A stretch of 49,031 nt of DNA from Candidatus Nanopelagicales bacterium (GCA_018401415.1 JAGYKV010000007.1:1-49031); one strand, 5' to 3'. Shown: positions 7,476 to 16,657, counted from the first letter of the stretch. Notes: a model not told the origin generated them from the sequence alone. Made by a program: numbers and translations.

Positions 7476-9869
7476 CTAACTCGAAACTTCTTCGGCAACC
7501 ACAAGATCGGCTGCCATTGGCTCAGCTTTTTGGGATACCTTCGCTGTTGTCTTCTTCGCTGTTGCCCTCTTCGCTGTTGTCTTCTTCGCTGTCGATTTCT
7601 TTGTCGCTTTCTTCACAGCGCGTTTGGCAACCTTCTTCACGGCTGGGCCCTTGGCGCGACGTTCAGCAATGAGGTCGGCGGCACGTTCGAGACTGACCGA
7701 CATGGGATCATCAGCGACTCGGAGCGTTGCATTTATTTCACCGTCGGTGACATAGGCACCGAAGCGACCTTCCTTCACCACAATGAGCTTGCCCGTTGTG
7801 GGATCTGTGCCGACCTCGCGCAATGGTCCCGCTGCCTGGCCGCGCCCGCGACGCACCTTGGGCTGGGAATACAACTGCAATGCTTCTTCCAAGGTCACCA
7901 CAAAGATGCGATCCTCGTTATCAAGTGAGCGTGAGTCCTTGCCCTTCAGCAGATAAGGACCATAACGACCGTTCTGAGCGGTGATTTCCTCCGCAGTTTC
8001 CGGATCAACACCAACAACGCGTGGAAGATTAAGTAAATCAATTGCCTGCTCAAGAGTCACGCTACTTGGCTTCATGTAGCTAAACAGAGATGCCGTTCGG
8101 GGCTTAGCCGACTTCGGTGCATCTTCAGGAAGAACCTCGGATACATAGGGACCGTAGCGACCAGACTTGGCCACCACCATTTGACCCGTATCGGGGTGGT
8201 TGCCCAACTCCCGATCACCCGATGGTTCCAGCAAAAGTTGCTCGGCCAGTTCAGCGGTGAGTTCATCTGGTGCCACACTCATTGGAATATTCGCCCGTTC
8301 GTCGCCGCGCTCTACATACGCACCGTAGCGACCCACCCGTAGGTGAGCATCGGTTCCTCTAATCGGCATGGTGGCAAGTCCCCGGGCGTCAATGGCACCG
8401 AGGTCTTCGGTTAAGTGCTTCACACCAGGGAACGGACCCTGCAGTGAATCCCCGCCGAGCCAGAAAGTATTGAGTTGGGTAATTCGGTCGGCTTCACCCA
8501 ATGCAATGAGGTCGAGTTCCTCTTCCATGTTGGCGGTGAACTTGTAATCCACCAGGGCACTGAAATGTTCTTCCAGTAACCGCACAACAGCGAGTGCAAT
8601 AAAGCTGGGAACAAGTGCCGAACCCTTTTTCCACACATACCCTCGATCCACGATTGTGGACATGATGGACGCGTATGTCGATGGACGACCAATTCCCAAC
8701 TCCTCAAGCTTGGCAACCAAACTGGCCTCGGTATAACGGGCGGGTGGCTTGGTGGTATGCCCTTCGGGGTTGAGTTCCGTCGCCGAAAGCTCTTGTCCCT
8801 CAGCCAGCGATGGCAACTCGCGATCCTCTTCGCTGTCATCGTCGGTGACAATGTCGGCGAGTGCAGCCCGGAATCCAGGAAAGACAACAACCGTCCCCGT
8901 TGCACTGAACTCAGCGTCCCTGTTGTTGGAAGTAGTGGCACCAAGCTTGATGGTGGTGGTTGCTACTTGAGCGTTCACCATTTGACTCGCGACCGTGCGT
9001 TTCCAAATTAATTCGTACAGCAAAAATTCGTCGCCGGTCAACTCCTTGGCGACCTCACCGGGTGTGCGGAACGAGTCCCCTGCTGGACGAATCGCTTCGT
9101 GAGCCTCCTGTGCGTTCTTGCTCTTGTTCGGGTAGGTGCGCGTTTGTGGATCCACATACTCAGGGCCGAACAGTTCGCGGGCTTGCTTTTTGGCAGCGTT
9201 GACCGCTTGCTCCGAAAGATTGACCGAGTCGGTCCGCATGTAAGTGATATAGCCGTTTTCATAAAGACCTTGTGCCACTCGCATGGTGCGCTGAGCGCCC
9301 CAGCGGAAACGACCAGATCCTTCCTGTTGCAATGTGGACGTGGTGAAAGGTGCTTTGGGCTTGCGCTGACCCGGTTTTTGTACCACCGAGCGCACGGTGA
9401 ATTGAGCCGAAGACAAGCCACTCACCAACTCGCGAGCATCGGATTCATTCAACAGAACTAAATCTGACTTGGTCAGATTTCCATCGTCACCAAAGTCGCC
9501 ACCACTGACAATTCGCTTGCCATCAAGACTTGATAACTTTGCACCAAATGCACCCGGAGAAAAAACACCTTTGATATCCCAGTAGCTTGCCGGATTGAAT
9601 GCAATTCGTTCGCGTTCGCGATCAACAACAAGTCGCACGGCAACGGACTGAACACGTCCCGCCGACTTCGCCTCCCGACCAATTTTTTTCCACAGGACCT
9701 CAGAGACGGGGTAACCATAGAGCCGGTCGACAATACGTCGGGTTTCCTGTGCCTCCACCAAGTTCATGTCGACATCGCGCGGGTTGTTCACTGCTTCTTG
9801 AATTGCTTCCTTGGTGATTTCATTGAAAACCATGCGCTTGACCGGAACCTTGGGTCGTAACACTTCCAA
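7476..9869 (-). CDS. topA: DNA topoisomerase I, main part downstream of a frameshift
   Basis: This frame encodes about 797 residues of type IA topoisomerase I, which relaxes negative supercoils. It contains the catalytic-tyrosine region GYITYMRTDSVNLS, the GRPSTYASIMSTI motif, and several C-terminal repeats of the type GRYGAYV or GRYGPYV found in actinobacterial TopA, ending in a Lys/Ala-rich tail (KKTTAKRATAKK) typical of actinobacteria. Its apparent ATG at 9869 is internal: homology runs upstream through LLEVLRP up to the frameshift at 9890-9892, beyond which the toprim domain continues in the other frame to ATG 10195. Restoring one G in the run GGG gives an intact protein of roughly 905 residues. 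An essential gene broken this way suggests a sequence error. Confidence 0.93.
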   Translation of the reverse strand: MEVLRPKVPVKRMVFNEITKEAIQEAVNNPRDVDMNLVEAQETRRIVDRLYGYPVSEVLWKKIGREAKSAGRVQSVAVRLVVDRERERIAFNPASYWDIKGVFSPGAFGAKLSSLDGKRIVSGGDFGDDGNLTKSDLVLLNESDARELVSGLSSAQFTVRSVVQKPGQRKPKAPFTTSTLQQEGSGRFRWGAQRTMRVAQGLYENGYITYMRTDSVNLSEQAVNAAKKQARELFGPEYVDPQTRTYPNKSKNAQEAHEAIRPAGDSFRTPGEVAKELTGDEFLLYELIWKRTVASQMVNAQVATTTIKLGATTSNNRDAEFSATGTVVVFPGFRAALADIVTDDDSEEDRELPSLAEGQELSATELNPEGHTTKPPARYTEASLVAKLEELGIGRPSTYASIMSTIVDRGYVWKKGSALVPSFIALAVVRLLEEHFSALVDYKFTANMEEELDLIALGEADRITQLNTFWLGGDSLQGPFPGVKHLTEDLGAIDARGLATMPIRGTDAHLRVGRYGAYVERGDERANIPMSVAPDELTAELAEQLLLEPSGDRELGNHPDTGQMVVAKSGRYGPYVSEVLPEDAPKSAKPRTASLFSYMKPSSVTLEQAIDLLNLPRVVGVDPETAEEITAQNGRYGPYLLKGKDSRSLDNEDRIFVVTLEEALQLYSQPKVRRGRGQAAGPLREVGTDPTTGKLIVVKEGRFGAYVTDGEINATLRVADDPMSVSLERAADLIAERRAKGPAVKKVAKRAVKKATKKSTAKKTTAKRATAKKTTAKVSQKAEPMAADLVVAEEVSS
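7541..7592. repeat. 22-bp direct repeat in the topA lysine-rich tail
   Basis: Positions 7541-7562 and 7571-7592 are identical 22-mers with a 30-base period, separated by eight bases. They encode the repeated Lys/Thr/Ala-Lys pattern of the TopA tail on the minus strand. Slippage in this repeat would change tail length in units of ten residues without changing frame. Confidence 0.85.
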
Positions 9870-10195
9870 TAGATGCCAGGAGATCGCTTCCCTTCACGAT
9901 CCTCGTCCGTGGCCAACAGAAGTTCGTCAGAGTCTTTTAGTGCTCGCTTGAGTTCAGCGATTGTCGCCTTCTTGGACTCGTGAATCACATAGAAGGCCTG
10001 ATAGCCATCGTCCACATTGACCGCCAATTTGGCCCACGGCTTTTTCTGCTCCTCCTTGGGGAGGTCAGATTTGCGGGCCGCGAGATCGCGGATGTGGCCA
10101 ACAGATGCCAGTACTTGGTAGTTGGGGCCGAGGTAGCCAGCGATCTTCTTTGCCTTGGCCGGCGACTCGACAATTACCAGGGTCTTTTCCGGCAT
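9788..10195 (-). CDS. topA: DNA topoisomerase I, N-terminal toprim part upstream of the frameshift
   Basis: The first ~102 residues of TopA: MPEKTLVIVESPAKAKKI, then the toprim beta strands and the acidic metal site ATDEDREG. After DREG the expected sequence is EAISWHLLEVLRP; here the frame instead runs into KRSPGIYWK and a stop at 9788, which is an artefact of a missing base. The ATG at 10195 follows a GAGAGG Shine-Dalgarno with five bases between. The homologous reading ends at about 9892, so the translated tail from there to 9788 is out of frame and should not be taken as real protein. See the companion entry for the rest of the gene. Confidence 0.9.
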   Translation of the reverse strand: MPEKTLVIVESPAKAKKIAGYLGPNYQVLASVGHIRDLAARKSDLPKEEQKKPWAKLAVNVDDGYQAFYVIHESKKATIAELKRALKDSDELLLATDEDREGKRSPGIYWKCYDPRFRSSAWFSMKSPRKQFKKQ

Positions 10196-10355
10196 GTGTT
10201 CCTCTCACTCAGGCGTATCAGACCGCAACGGTCACTTCCGTCACGGAGCCTGACGGTAGGACACGTACTTATCAGAATCCGACATTGCCCCCCTTATTCG
10301 GCGATTCCCCTCAGGAAATGCCCCGTGGTGGAGTGTCCTCGGTCCGGTTCCGACC

Positions 10356-10395
10356 AAAAGTGATGGGGACCGGGCGCTGGCCCAGCCCCCATCAC
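10356..10395 (-). terminator. Intrinsic terminator of hppA
   Basis: About 25 bases after the hppA stop, the minus strand has GTGATGGGG and CCCCATCAC arms (10395-10387 and 10368-10360) around a GC-rich inner region that can extend the stem (GGGC/GCCC), followed at once by TTTT (10359-10356). A stable stem followed by a U-run is the classic Rho-independent form. It separates hppA from topA transcription. Confidence 0.82.
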
Positions 10396-10419
10396 GGGAA
10401 CGTACTTTTTCGGGGGTGG

Positions 10420-12720
10420 TTACACCTTCTCTGATGCCTGCTGATCCCCCACGGCGATCGGACGTCGCTTGGAAATCACCACGGCGATCACAATGATCAG
10501 AACCGATAGGAGCGAGATTCCCCAGCGCAGTGCGTCATTGGCATCGGCACCCACGCTGAGACCCACAATCGCGGGTGCGATCAACAGCGCCACCAGGTTC
10601 ATGACCTTGATCAGCGGGTTGATAGATGGGCCCGCGGTGTCCTTGAATGGATCGCCGACGGTGTCACCAATAACGGTTGCTTCGTGGGCCGGGGAGCCCT
10701 TGCCGCCGTAGTGACCATCTTCGACGTACTTCTTGGCGTTATCCCATGCCCCACCGCTGTTGGAGAGGAACACCGCCATGAGGACACCCGCTGCAATTGT
10801 TCCGGCAAGGTAGGCGCCGAGAGCACCGACGCCAAGGCCGAAGCCCACGGCAACCGGGGTGAACACCGCGAGGATTCCGGGTGTGACCAGTTCACGCAGT
10901 GAGTCGCGGGTAACAATATCCACGACCTTGCCGTATTCGGGCTTCTCGGTTCCGGCCATGATCCCTGGGTGCTCACGGAATTGACGACGCACTTCGTAGA
11001 TCACCGCACCTGCCGCACGCGACACCGCGTCGATTGCCAGACCTGAGAAGAGGAAGACCACCGATGCACCAATAATCAAACCAACAAGGTTCGCCGGCGA
11101 TGCGACATCGAGAATTCCGTCGTACTGGAGTCTTTGAGCTGCGCTCGCAGTGATGTCGCCGGCTTTCAGTGTCGCTCCAATGATTGCATCGCGGAAGGCA
11201 CCAAAGAGCGCGGTCGCCGCGAGCACCGCTGTTGCAATGGCGATTCCCTTGGTGATTGCCTTGGTGGAGTTACCGACTGCGTCGAGGCGGGTCAGGATTT
11301 CTGCGCCTTCACCGTGGACATCGCCGGACATTTCCGCAATACCCTGGGCATTGTCAGAAACGGGTCCGAAGGTGTCCATGGAAACAATCACGCCAACCGT
11401 GGTCAACAGGCCGGTGCCTGCAAGTGCAATGGCGAAGAGCGACAGAAGCACCGAGCCGCCACCGATCAGGAATGCACCGTAGACCGCTGCACCAATGAGC
11501 AGAGCAGAGTAGACAGCAGACTCAAGACCGAGTGAGACACCGGAAAGAATGACGGTTGCCGGCCCGGTGAGTGATGTCTTGGCAACATCGTCCACAGGAC
11601 GGCGATTCGTCTCGGTGAAGTAAGCGGTGAGTTGCTGGATCAATGCCGCCAGCACAATGCCAATAAACACAGCGCCAATGACATACCAGCGTGGGCCGAT
11701 CGTGTCGGCTGCTTCAAGTGCAGCGATACCGCCAAGACCTTCAATGTCATCCCATGTTTCAGGAACCCATGTGAAGACTGCAGCAATAACGAGCACCGCT
11801 GAAATTAAGGCAGAGATGAAGAATCCTCGGTTGATGGCCGACATGCCTGAGCGGTCGGATGCCCGAGGTGACACTGCGAAAATACCGATGACCGCGGTGA
11901 GCACACCGATTGCCGGAATGACCAGTGGAATAACAAGCCCAAGTGCACCAAATGCGGTGCTACCCAGAATCAGAGCAGCAACGAGTGTGACCGCATAAGA
12001 CTCGAAGAGGTCTGCCGCCATGCCGGCGCAGTCGCCCACGTTGTCACCAACGTTATCAGCGATAGTTGCTGCGTTGCGGGGATCATCTTCAGGAATGCCC
12101 TGCTCGACCTTGCCCACCAGGTCAGCTCCGACGTCGGCTGCCTTGGTGAAAATACCGCCACCGACGCGCATAAACATGGCGAGCAGAGCTGCACCAAAGC
12201 CGAAGCCTTCGAGAACCTTGGGTGCTTCACCCTGGTACACCAGCACAACCAATGCCGCACCAAAGAGACCCAGGCCAACGGTGAACATGCCCGCCACACC
12301 ACCGGTGCGGAATGCGATCTTCATGGCTTTCTGCTCAGTGGAGTCATTTGCGGCTGCGGCCACGCGGACGTTTCCGCGCACTGCGAGCCACATGCCCATG
12401 TACCCGGTGATTCCGGAGAACACTGCCCCAACGAGGAAGAAGATACTTCGACCGATTCGCTCGTTATTGGTCTCCGCTGGCAGCAGGAACAGCACGAAGA
12501 ACACCACGACACCGAATACGGCGAGGGTCTTGAACTGCCTATTGAGATAAGCGGAGGCTCCCTCTTGAATGGCGCCGGCGATTTCCTGCATGCGGGGGGT
12601 TCCCTGACTCGCGGACAGAACATCGCGCACGAGAACAGCCGCTACCACAAGGGCTGCGATGGCTATGGCGGCAACAATGATCACAAGGGTCAGGTTGGTG
12701 CCCACTAACTCGATTTCCAT
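10420..12720 (-). CDS. hppA: Proton-translocating membrane pyrophosphatase, K+-independent type
   Basis: A 766-residue polytopic membrane enzyme that hydrolyses pyrophosphate and pumps H+ outward. The signature pyrophosphate/Mg site GADLVGKVEQGIPEDDPRNAATIADNVGDNVGD is recognisable (positions about 185-220), as is the second acidic cluster VIGDTVGDPFKDTAGPSINPLIK near the C-terminus. At the potassium-dependence site the motif reads GNSTKAITKG: lysine occurs where K+-dependent enzymes have alanine, so K+-independent H+ pumping is inferred. The ATG follows AGAGGAG with a short spacer. The gene is followed by a clear terminator, so it is probably monocistronic. It would recover energy from biosynthetic PPi, including that released by the Acs reaction encoded in this window. 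Confidence 0.95.
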   Translation of the reverse strand: MEIELVGTNLTLVIIVAAIAIAALVVAAVLVRDVLSASQGTPRMQEIAGAIQEGASAYLNRQFKTLAVFGVVVFFVLFLLPAETNNERIGRSIFFLVGAVFSGITGYMGMWLAVRGNVRVAAAANDSTEQKAMKIAFRTGGVAGMFTVGLGLFGAALVVLVYQGEAPKVLEGFGFGAALLAMFMRVGGGIFTKAADVGADLVGKVEQGIPEDDPRNAATIADNVGDNVGDCAGMAADLFESYAVTLVAALILGSTAFGALGLVIPLVIPAIGVLTAVIGIFAVSPRASDRSGMSAINRGFFISALISAVLVIAAVFTWVPETWDDIEGLGGIAALEAADTIGPRWYVIGAVFIGIVLAALIQQLTAYFTETNRRPVDDVAKTSLTGPATVILSGVSLGLESAVYSALLIGAAVYGAFLIGGGSVLLSLFAIALAGTGLLTTVGVIVSMDTFGPVSDNAQGIAEMSGDVHGEGAEILTRLDAVGNSTKAITKGIAIATAVLAATALFGAFRDAIIGATLKAGDITASAAQRLQYDGILDVASPANLVGLIIGASVVFLFSGLAIDAVSRAAGAVIYEVRRQFREHPGIMAGTEKPEYGKVVDIVTRDSLRELVTPGILAVFTPVAVGFGLGVGALGAYLAGTIAAGVLMAVFLSNSGGAWDNAKKYVEDGHYGGKGSPAHEATVIGDTVGDPFKDTAGPSINPLIKVMNLVALLIAPAIVGLSVGADANDALRWGISLLSVLIIVIAVVISKRRPIAVGDQQASEKV

Positions 12721-12833
12721 GAATCTCCTCTGTAGCTTTCATTGGCGTACCCGACTCCCAATGGAGTCCGCAAACATGAGGGGGAGCCTACCCATGTGGG
12801 CGGCGAAATACCCACGACCTCTCGAAAGTAGTC

Positions 12834-13181
12834 CTAGATCACACCGACGGCAGACTCATTGGTGGGGTAGATACTGAGGAACGTGTTGACCCGGGTGGCT
12901 TCTACCACTCGAGTGACTTTGGGGACGTTGATCACAAACCGGCACTCAATTCCTTTGGCAATTGCGGCTTTATGGCAGGCGATCAGCACGCTCAGGCCGG
13001 TGGAATCCATGAATGGGACCCCGTCGAGGTTGACCACGATCACGGGTGGGGATTCACCCATCAGCGCCAGCACCGCTCCCCTGAAGACCTCGCTCGACTC
13101 AATATCAAGGTCTCCGGTAACGGAAATAACCGGGAATGCATCCCCGTTCACCCCGTGGAGATCGGCCGTAACCCAGTCCAT
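12834..13181 (-). CDS. STAS-domain anti-anti-sigma-factor-like protein
   Basis: A 115-residue single STAS domain of the SpoIIAA/RsbV type. The hallmark phosphorylatable serine lies in FMDSTGLSVLI, preceded by VIVVNLDGV. Such proteins bind an anti-sigma kinase when unphosphorylated, which frees a sigma factor. No kinase or sigma gene is next to it, so the partner is elsewhere. ATG 13181 is used; an in-frame TTG at 13190 three codons upstream lies eight bases after a TATTTT and is an alternative. The gene is divergent from the helicase across about 100 bases. Confidence 0.88.
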   Translation of the reverse strand: MDWVTADLHGVNGDAFPVISVTGDLDIESSEVFRGAVLALMGESPPVIVVNLDGVPFMDSTGLSVLIACHKAAIAKGIECRFVINVPKVTRVVEATRVNTFLSIYPTNESAVGVI

Positions 13182-13281
13182 GTCGCTCAATATGGCACAA
13201 AATACTTAGCCTGACTGAGGAAAAGGTGAGAATGTGCGACCTATTCAATCCTTTGTCAGGTCACCCCACCAAGATGGGTAG

Positions 13282-15591
13282 GTGCCCATTGAACTCGACC
13301 CATTCCTCGCCGTTGTGCAGGAGACCGGTCAGGAATGTATTCACCGGGAGGTAATCCCCGGGAGCGCGGGCATCACCGGCGAGTGGCCAGCGTGGGTGAA
13401 TTCAGACTTCATCCGTTCATTGGCCGCGGTGGGAATCACAAACCCGTGGCTACATCAAGTTGAGTTCGCGGAAGCGGCTCAGCAAGGTAGGCACTCAATA
13501 CTCTCCACCGGAACGGCGTCTGGGAAAACAATTGCTTTTGCGGCACCCGCACTCACCGCCGCAGCGGATTCCGCAACCGTTCTCTACATTGCACCCACCA
13601 AGGCCCTCGCCGCAGATCAACTCTCCACAATCACCCAATGGAAAATCCCGGGCGTGCGCGCCGCAACCCTGGATGGAGATACCCCACGGGAGGAACGTCA
13701 GTGGGTGCGTGCTCACGCCAACTACATCCTCACCAACCCGGACATGCTGCACTACAGCCTGCTACCTGGCCACCGGAACTGGGCGCGCTTTCTGCGGCAC
13801 CTGCGGTTCATTGTGATCGATGAAGCACATATATATAGGGGTGTCTTCGGAGCCCATGTTGCATTGATTGTGCGACGGTTGCTTCGCATTGCTCACAAGT
13901 ACGGCGCTACTCCCACTGTTCTGGCGGCCAGTGCCACCACGGGCGACCCGCAACTCACCCTCGAGAAACTCATTGGTCAGCAATGCGGTCCTATTTCGGC
14001 TTTTTCGGTAAATACGGCGGCAACCCCCCAGCGCACTTTTTATTTTTGGCAGCCACCGGAGTTGCCCGGTGAATATTCCGGCGTCGCCACTCGGCGCGGC
14101 ACCCTCGACGAAGCCGCACATCTCTTGGCTCGAGTTGTGCCCACCGGGCATCAAGCCGTCGCTTTTGCGCGAAGCCGCAAGGGTGTCGAATACGTCTCCC
14201 AAACGACACAGGATCTCCTTGCCCGACATCTGGTGACACAATCAACGGAATCTGACACTCCACCCAAATCCGATCAACTGGTGCGGGCCTACCGCGGTGG
14301 TTACCTCGCCCATGAACGTAGGGAGTTAGAGCGTGATCTACGCTCCGGCGCTATTCGCGCGATGGCTGCCACGAACGCACTTGAGTTGGGAATTGACATC
14401 ACCGGGCTTGACGTTGTGATCACTGCCGGGTGGCCTGGCACCAAAGCGTCGCTGTGGCAGCAGGTGGGTCGTGCCGGTCGTGCCGGTGCAGATGCCACCG
14501 CAATTTTTATTGCGCGCGAAGACCCGCTGGATACCTACATTGCCCAGCACCCCGAAGTCTTCTTTGATTCTGGGATAGAAGTGTCACTTGCACACCCGAG
14601 CAATCCCCATGCACTCGCACCGCACCTGTGCGCGGCCGCGCAGGAACTGCCATTGACCGAATCGGATCTCGAGCTGTGGTTTCCGGAGAACTCACGTGAC
14701 GTGGTGAATGACCTTGTGGTGAATGACATGCTGCGCTCCCGACCGACCGGGTGGTACTGGACGAAAAATGAAAGTGCAACTTCCCTAGCCGATTTGCGCG
14801 GCACGGGCGGCGAGGTTATTCGTGTCGTGGAAATAGATACCGGAAGACTGTGTGGCTTTGTTGACCACGCCGCTTCGCACCGCACGGTGCATGAAGGTGC
14901 TGTTTACGTCCACCAGGGTGAGACTTTCGTTGTGAATGAATTAGATCTTCACTCCGCTGTCGCTTTGGTTACCGCAGAAGATGTCGACTACACAACCTAC
15001 GCCCGCGAGGTCAGCGATATTAGAGTCACATCAACGCGACTCACCAGACGAATTACCCCCCACGTGAAAATTTTCTGGGGCAGCGTCGAGGTGTCGTCAC
15101 AAACGGTGGCTTTCACCAAGCGGCATATTGCCGGCGAAAACTTGGGCACGTTTCCATTGGATCTTCCGGTTCGGACCTTGTACACCGATGCAGTGTGGTG
15201 GACATTCCCCTCCGATCATTTGCCCCTCGACCACGTGGAACTTGCTGGAGCCATCCACGGTGCCGAACATGCAAGTATCGGTATTCTTCCTCTCTTTGCC
15301 AGCTGTGACAGGTGGGATATCGGTGGCGTCTCAACCGTGCTGCATCAGGACACTGAAAGTACAACCATTTTTATTTACGATGGTCTTTCAGGTGGCGCAG
15401 GAATTTCCGAATTCGGCTATCACAATGCGGGTCAATGGATCCAAGCGACTCTGGATGCTGTTGCAACCTGCCGTTGCGAATCAGGGTGCCCTTCATGCAT
15501 TCAATCCCCCAAATGTGGGAATGGAAATGAGCCACTTGATAAGCGTGGGGCGATTGCCGTGCTCACTCTGATATCTGAACTAGCCGGGTAG
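13282..15591 (+). CDS. DEAH-box helicase with C-terminal DUF1998 cysteine cluster (helicase/secretion neighbourhood type)
   Basis: A 769-residue superfamily 2 helicase. The N-terminal RecA lobe has STGTASGKT (Walker A) and IDEAHIYRG (DEAH box), then the SAT motif AASATTGDP; the second lobe ends in QVGRAGRAG. The C-terminus carries CRCESGCPSCIQSPKCGN, four cysteines in the DUF1998 arrangement that bind a metal in the related B. subtilis MrfA and fungal Hrq1 repair helicases. It belongs to the actinobacterial family that always sits beside the Tad-like cluster (the 'helicase/secretion neighbourhood' helicase). A DNA-repair role is inferred from MrfA. Its 3' end overlaps the convergent TadE-like gene by 29 bases. 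The GTG start has no strong Shine-Dalgarno. Confidence 0.93.
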   Translation: MPIELDPFLAVVQETGQECIHREVIPGSAGITGEWPAWVNSDFIRSLAAVGITNPWLHQVEFAEAAQQGRHSILSTGTASGKTIAFAAPALTAAADSATVLYIAPTKALAADQLSTITQWKIPGVRAATLDGDTPREERQWVRAHANYILTNPDMLHYSLLPGHRNWARFLRHLRFIVIDEAHIYRGVFGAHVALIVRRLLRIAHKYGATPTVLAASATTGDPQLTLEKLIGQQCGPISAFSVNTAATPQRTFYFWQPPELPGEYSGVATRRGTLDEAAHLLARVVPTGHQAVAFARSRKGVEYVSQTTQDLLARHLVTQSTESDTPPKSDQLVRAYRGGYLAHERRELERDLRSGAIRAMAATNALELGIDITGLDVVITAGWPGTKASLWQQVGRAGRAGADATAIFIAREDPLDTYIAQHPEVFFDSGIEVSLAHPSNPHALAPHLCAAAQELPLTESDLELWFPENSRDVVNDLVVNDMLRSRPTGWYWTKNESATSLADLRGTGGEVIRVVEIDTGRLCGFVDHAASHRTVHEGAVYVHQGETFVVNELDLHSAVALVTAEDVDYTTYAREVSDIRVTSTRLTRRITPHVKIFWGSVEVSSQTVAFTKRHIAGENLGTFPLDLPVRTLYTDAVWWTFPSDHLPLDHVELAGAIHGAEHASIGILPLFASCDRWDIGGVSTVLHQDTESTTIFIYDGLSGGAGISEFGYHNAGQWIQATLDAVATCRCESGCPSCIQSPKCGNGNEPLDKRGAIAVLTLISELAG

Positions 15592-15943
15592 CGCGTGCAC
15601 TCACCTGAAGTTGATCGGTGAATAGATTCAATACTCCAAGATCATGGGTGTGTTTTATGACAGATATGTGAACGACTTGATTTTCCAGTACGCAGGAGTC
15701 CAGAGTCACTGAGTTTGCCTGCGCAATGTGATCTGCCGCCGCACACGGGTCTCCAGCCGATTGACCGGCCGCCAGCGCAGCAAGATCAGCAAAGCTCCCA
15801 AGATTCGCGCGAATAATGGCCAGTTGCAGTACTGCAATCACAATAAAGCCTGCTCCCACGATAAGAGCGCCCGCAGCGATTGCAAAAATTGACATACTTC
15901 CTTTTTCACTGGAAAGGCAGAAGAAACAGCGTGGTGTCTTCAT
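15563..15943 (-). CDS. TadE-like protein of the helicase/secretion neighbourhood
   Basis: A 126-residue protein with a short N-terminal region, then the segment GSMSIFAIAAGALIVGAGFIVIAVLQLAII, a pilin-like hydrophobic helix, and FADLAALAAGQ (the D-L-A-A-L-A-A motif common in TadE/TadG-like proteins), followed by a small extracellular domain with two cysteines (Cys in GDPCAAAD and LDSCVLEN) that could form a disulfide. ATG 15943 begins one base after the TadE stop, so it is the last gene of the Tad operon. Its last nine codons lie antisense to the helicase 3' end. A role as minor pilin or assembly factor is inferred. Confidence 0.85.
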   Translation of the reverse strand: MKTPRCFFCLSSEKGSMSIFAIAAGALIVGAGFIVIAVLQLAIIRANLGSFADLAALAAGQSAGDPCAAADHIAQANSVTLDSCVLENQVVHISVIKHTHDLGVLNLFTDQLQVSARATRLVQISE

Positions 15944-15944
15944 G

Positions 15945-16382
15945 TCAATAGATCCACTCGCGCGGTGCCGTGTGTGATTGCGTGAGTTGCACGGTTGCGA
16001 ACTTGATGAGACCCGTGAGTCCCTCACCTCTCTTTGATGTGTGAACGGTGACCGTTTCAGCTGACCATTGCAGCTCAATGCCCGCTTGGGGTTCTCGAGC
16101 AGAGAAGTTCGCCACGACTCTCTCCGGTTCAGCACCACGGGCGAGTTCACGTGCGGCAGTTCGCGTTGCGTCACTGAGGGAGAGTGTCTGCATTCCAAGG
16201 CTCAGCAGGGAAATGAATACAAATGTAATGACCAGCAGCACGGGAACCATGAGAGCTGTTTCCAGGGTTGCCATTCCGCAATCGCAGGTCCCACTGTGTG
16301 CGATGTCTCGCTGAGGGAGAGCGCGCGCACCCCAACGACCAGAGGCTTGGTGGTCAGGGTGCGCGCAGTATCTGGATTGCAT
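15945..16382 (-). CDS. TadE-family pilus protein
   Basis: A 145-residue protein. After about 35 hydrophilic residues it has GMATLETALMVPVLLVITFVFISLL, a type IV pilin-like helix with Glu at position +5 after Gly (G, M-A-T-L-E), the usual pseudopilin processing context of TadE. The remainder is a small exported domain beginning with the conserved SDATRTAARELARG. ATG 16382 is chosen because it overlaps the stop of the Flp-like gene as TAATG, indicating translational coupling; an in-frame codon further upstream would overlap flp. Minor pseudopilins of this family are needed for Flp pilus assembly in other bacteria; here the role is inferred. Confidence 0.88.
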   Translation of the reverse strand: MQSRYCAHPDHQASGRWGARALPQRDIAHSGTCDCGMATLETALMVPVLLVITFVFISLLSLGMQTLSLSDATRTAARELARGAEPERVVANFSAREPQAGIELQWSAETVTVHTSKRGEGLTGLIKFATVQLTQSHTAPREWIY

Positions 16383-16573
16383 TAGCCGAAAAACTTGGAG
16401 AGAACACCTGAGATCAGTTTCCAAATGAGATCCCGCAATGCATCGCTGGTGAGTAACTTCAAAAGAACGCCACCGAGTCCGGCGACCGCAACGGTGCCGA
16501 CCGCGTACTCTGCCGTGGTAAGCCCGGAATCAGATTTCATTGTTGTGAGAACTTTCGCGGTATTTATTGACAT
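16382..16573 (-). CDS. Flp-like major prepilin (DUF4244 type)
   Basis: A 63-residue protein with prepilin layout: a 17-residue leader ending in Gly, then LTTAEYAVGTVAVAGLGGVLLKLL, with Glu at +5 relative to the predicted Gly17/Leu18 cleavage site. Length and the TAEYAVGT core match the actinobacterial DUF4244 family that replaces Flp in this cluster. ATG 16573 is preceded by a strong AAGGAGG, the best Shine-Dalgarno of the operon, in keeping with high pilin production. A stem-loop lies 85-108 bases upstream, at the tadC stop. No prepilin peptidase gene is in this window. Confidence 0.87.
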   Translation of the reverse strand: MSINTAKVLTTMKSDSGLTTAEYAVGTVAVAGLGGVLLKLLTSDALRDLIWKLISGVLSKFFG

Positions 16574-16657
16574 GATTTTTTCCTCCTTGTGCACCGCCGA
16601 TCGGTGCTCAAGTGGAGACTGCCTCAACCAAACTCACGTAAACAGATACAAACTCTT

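Noticed and set aside
9880..9900. Programmed frameshift in topA
   Set aside because: No slippery heptamer or downstream structure is evident, and topA is not known to use one; a missing base in a G run is simpler.
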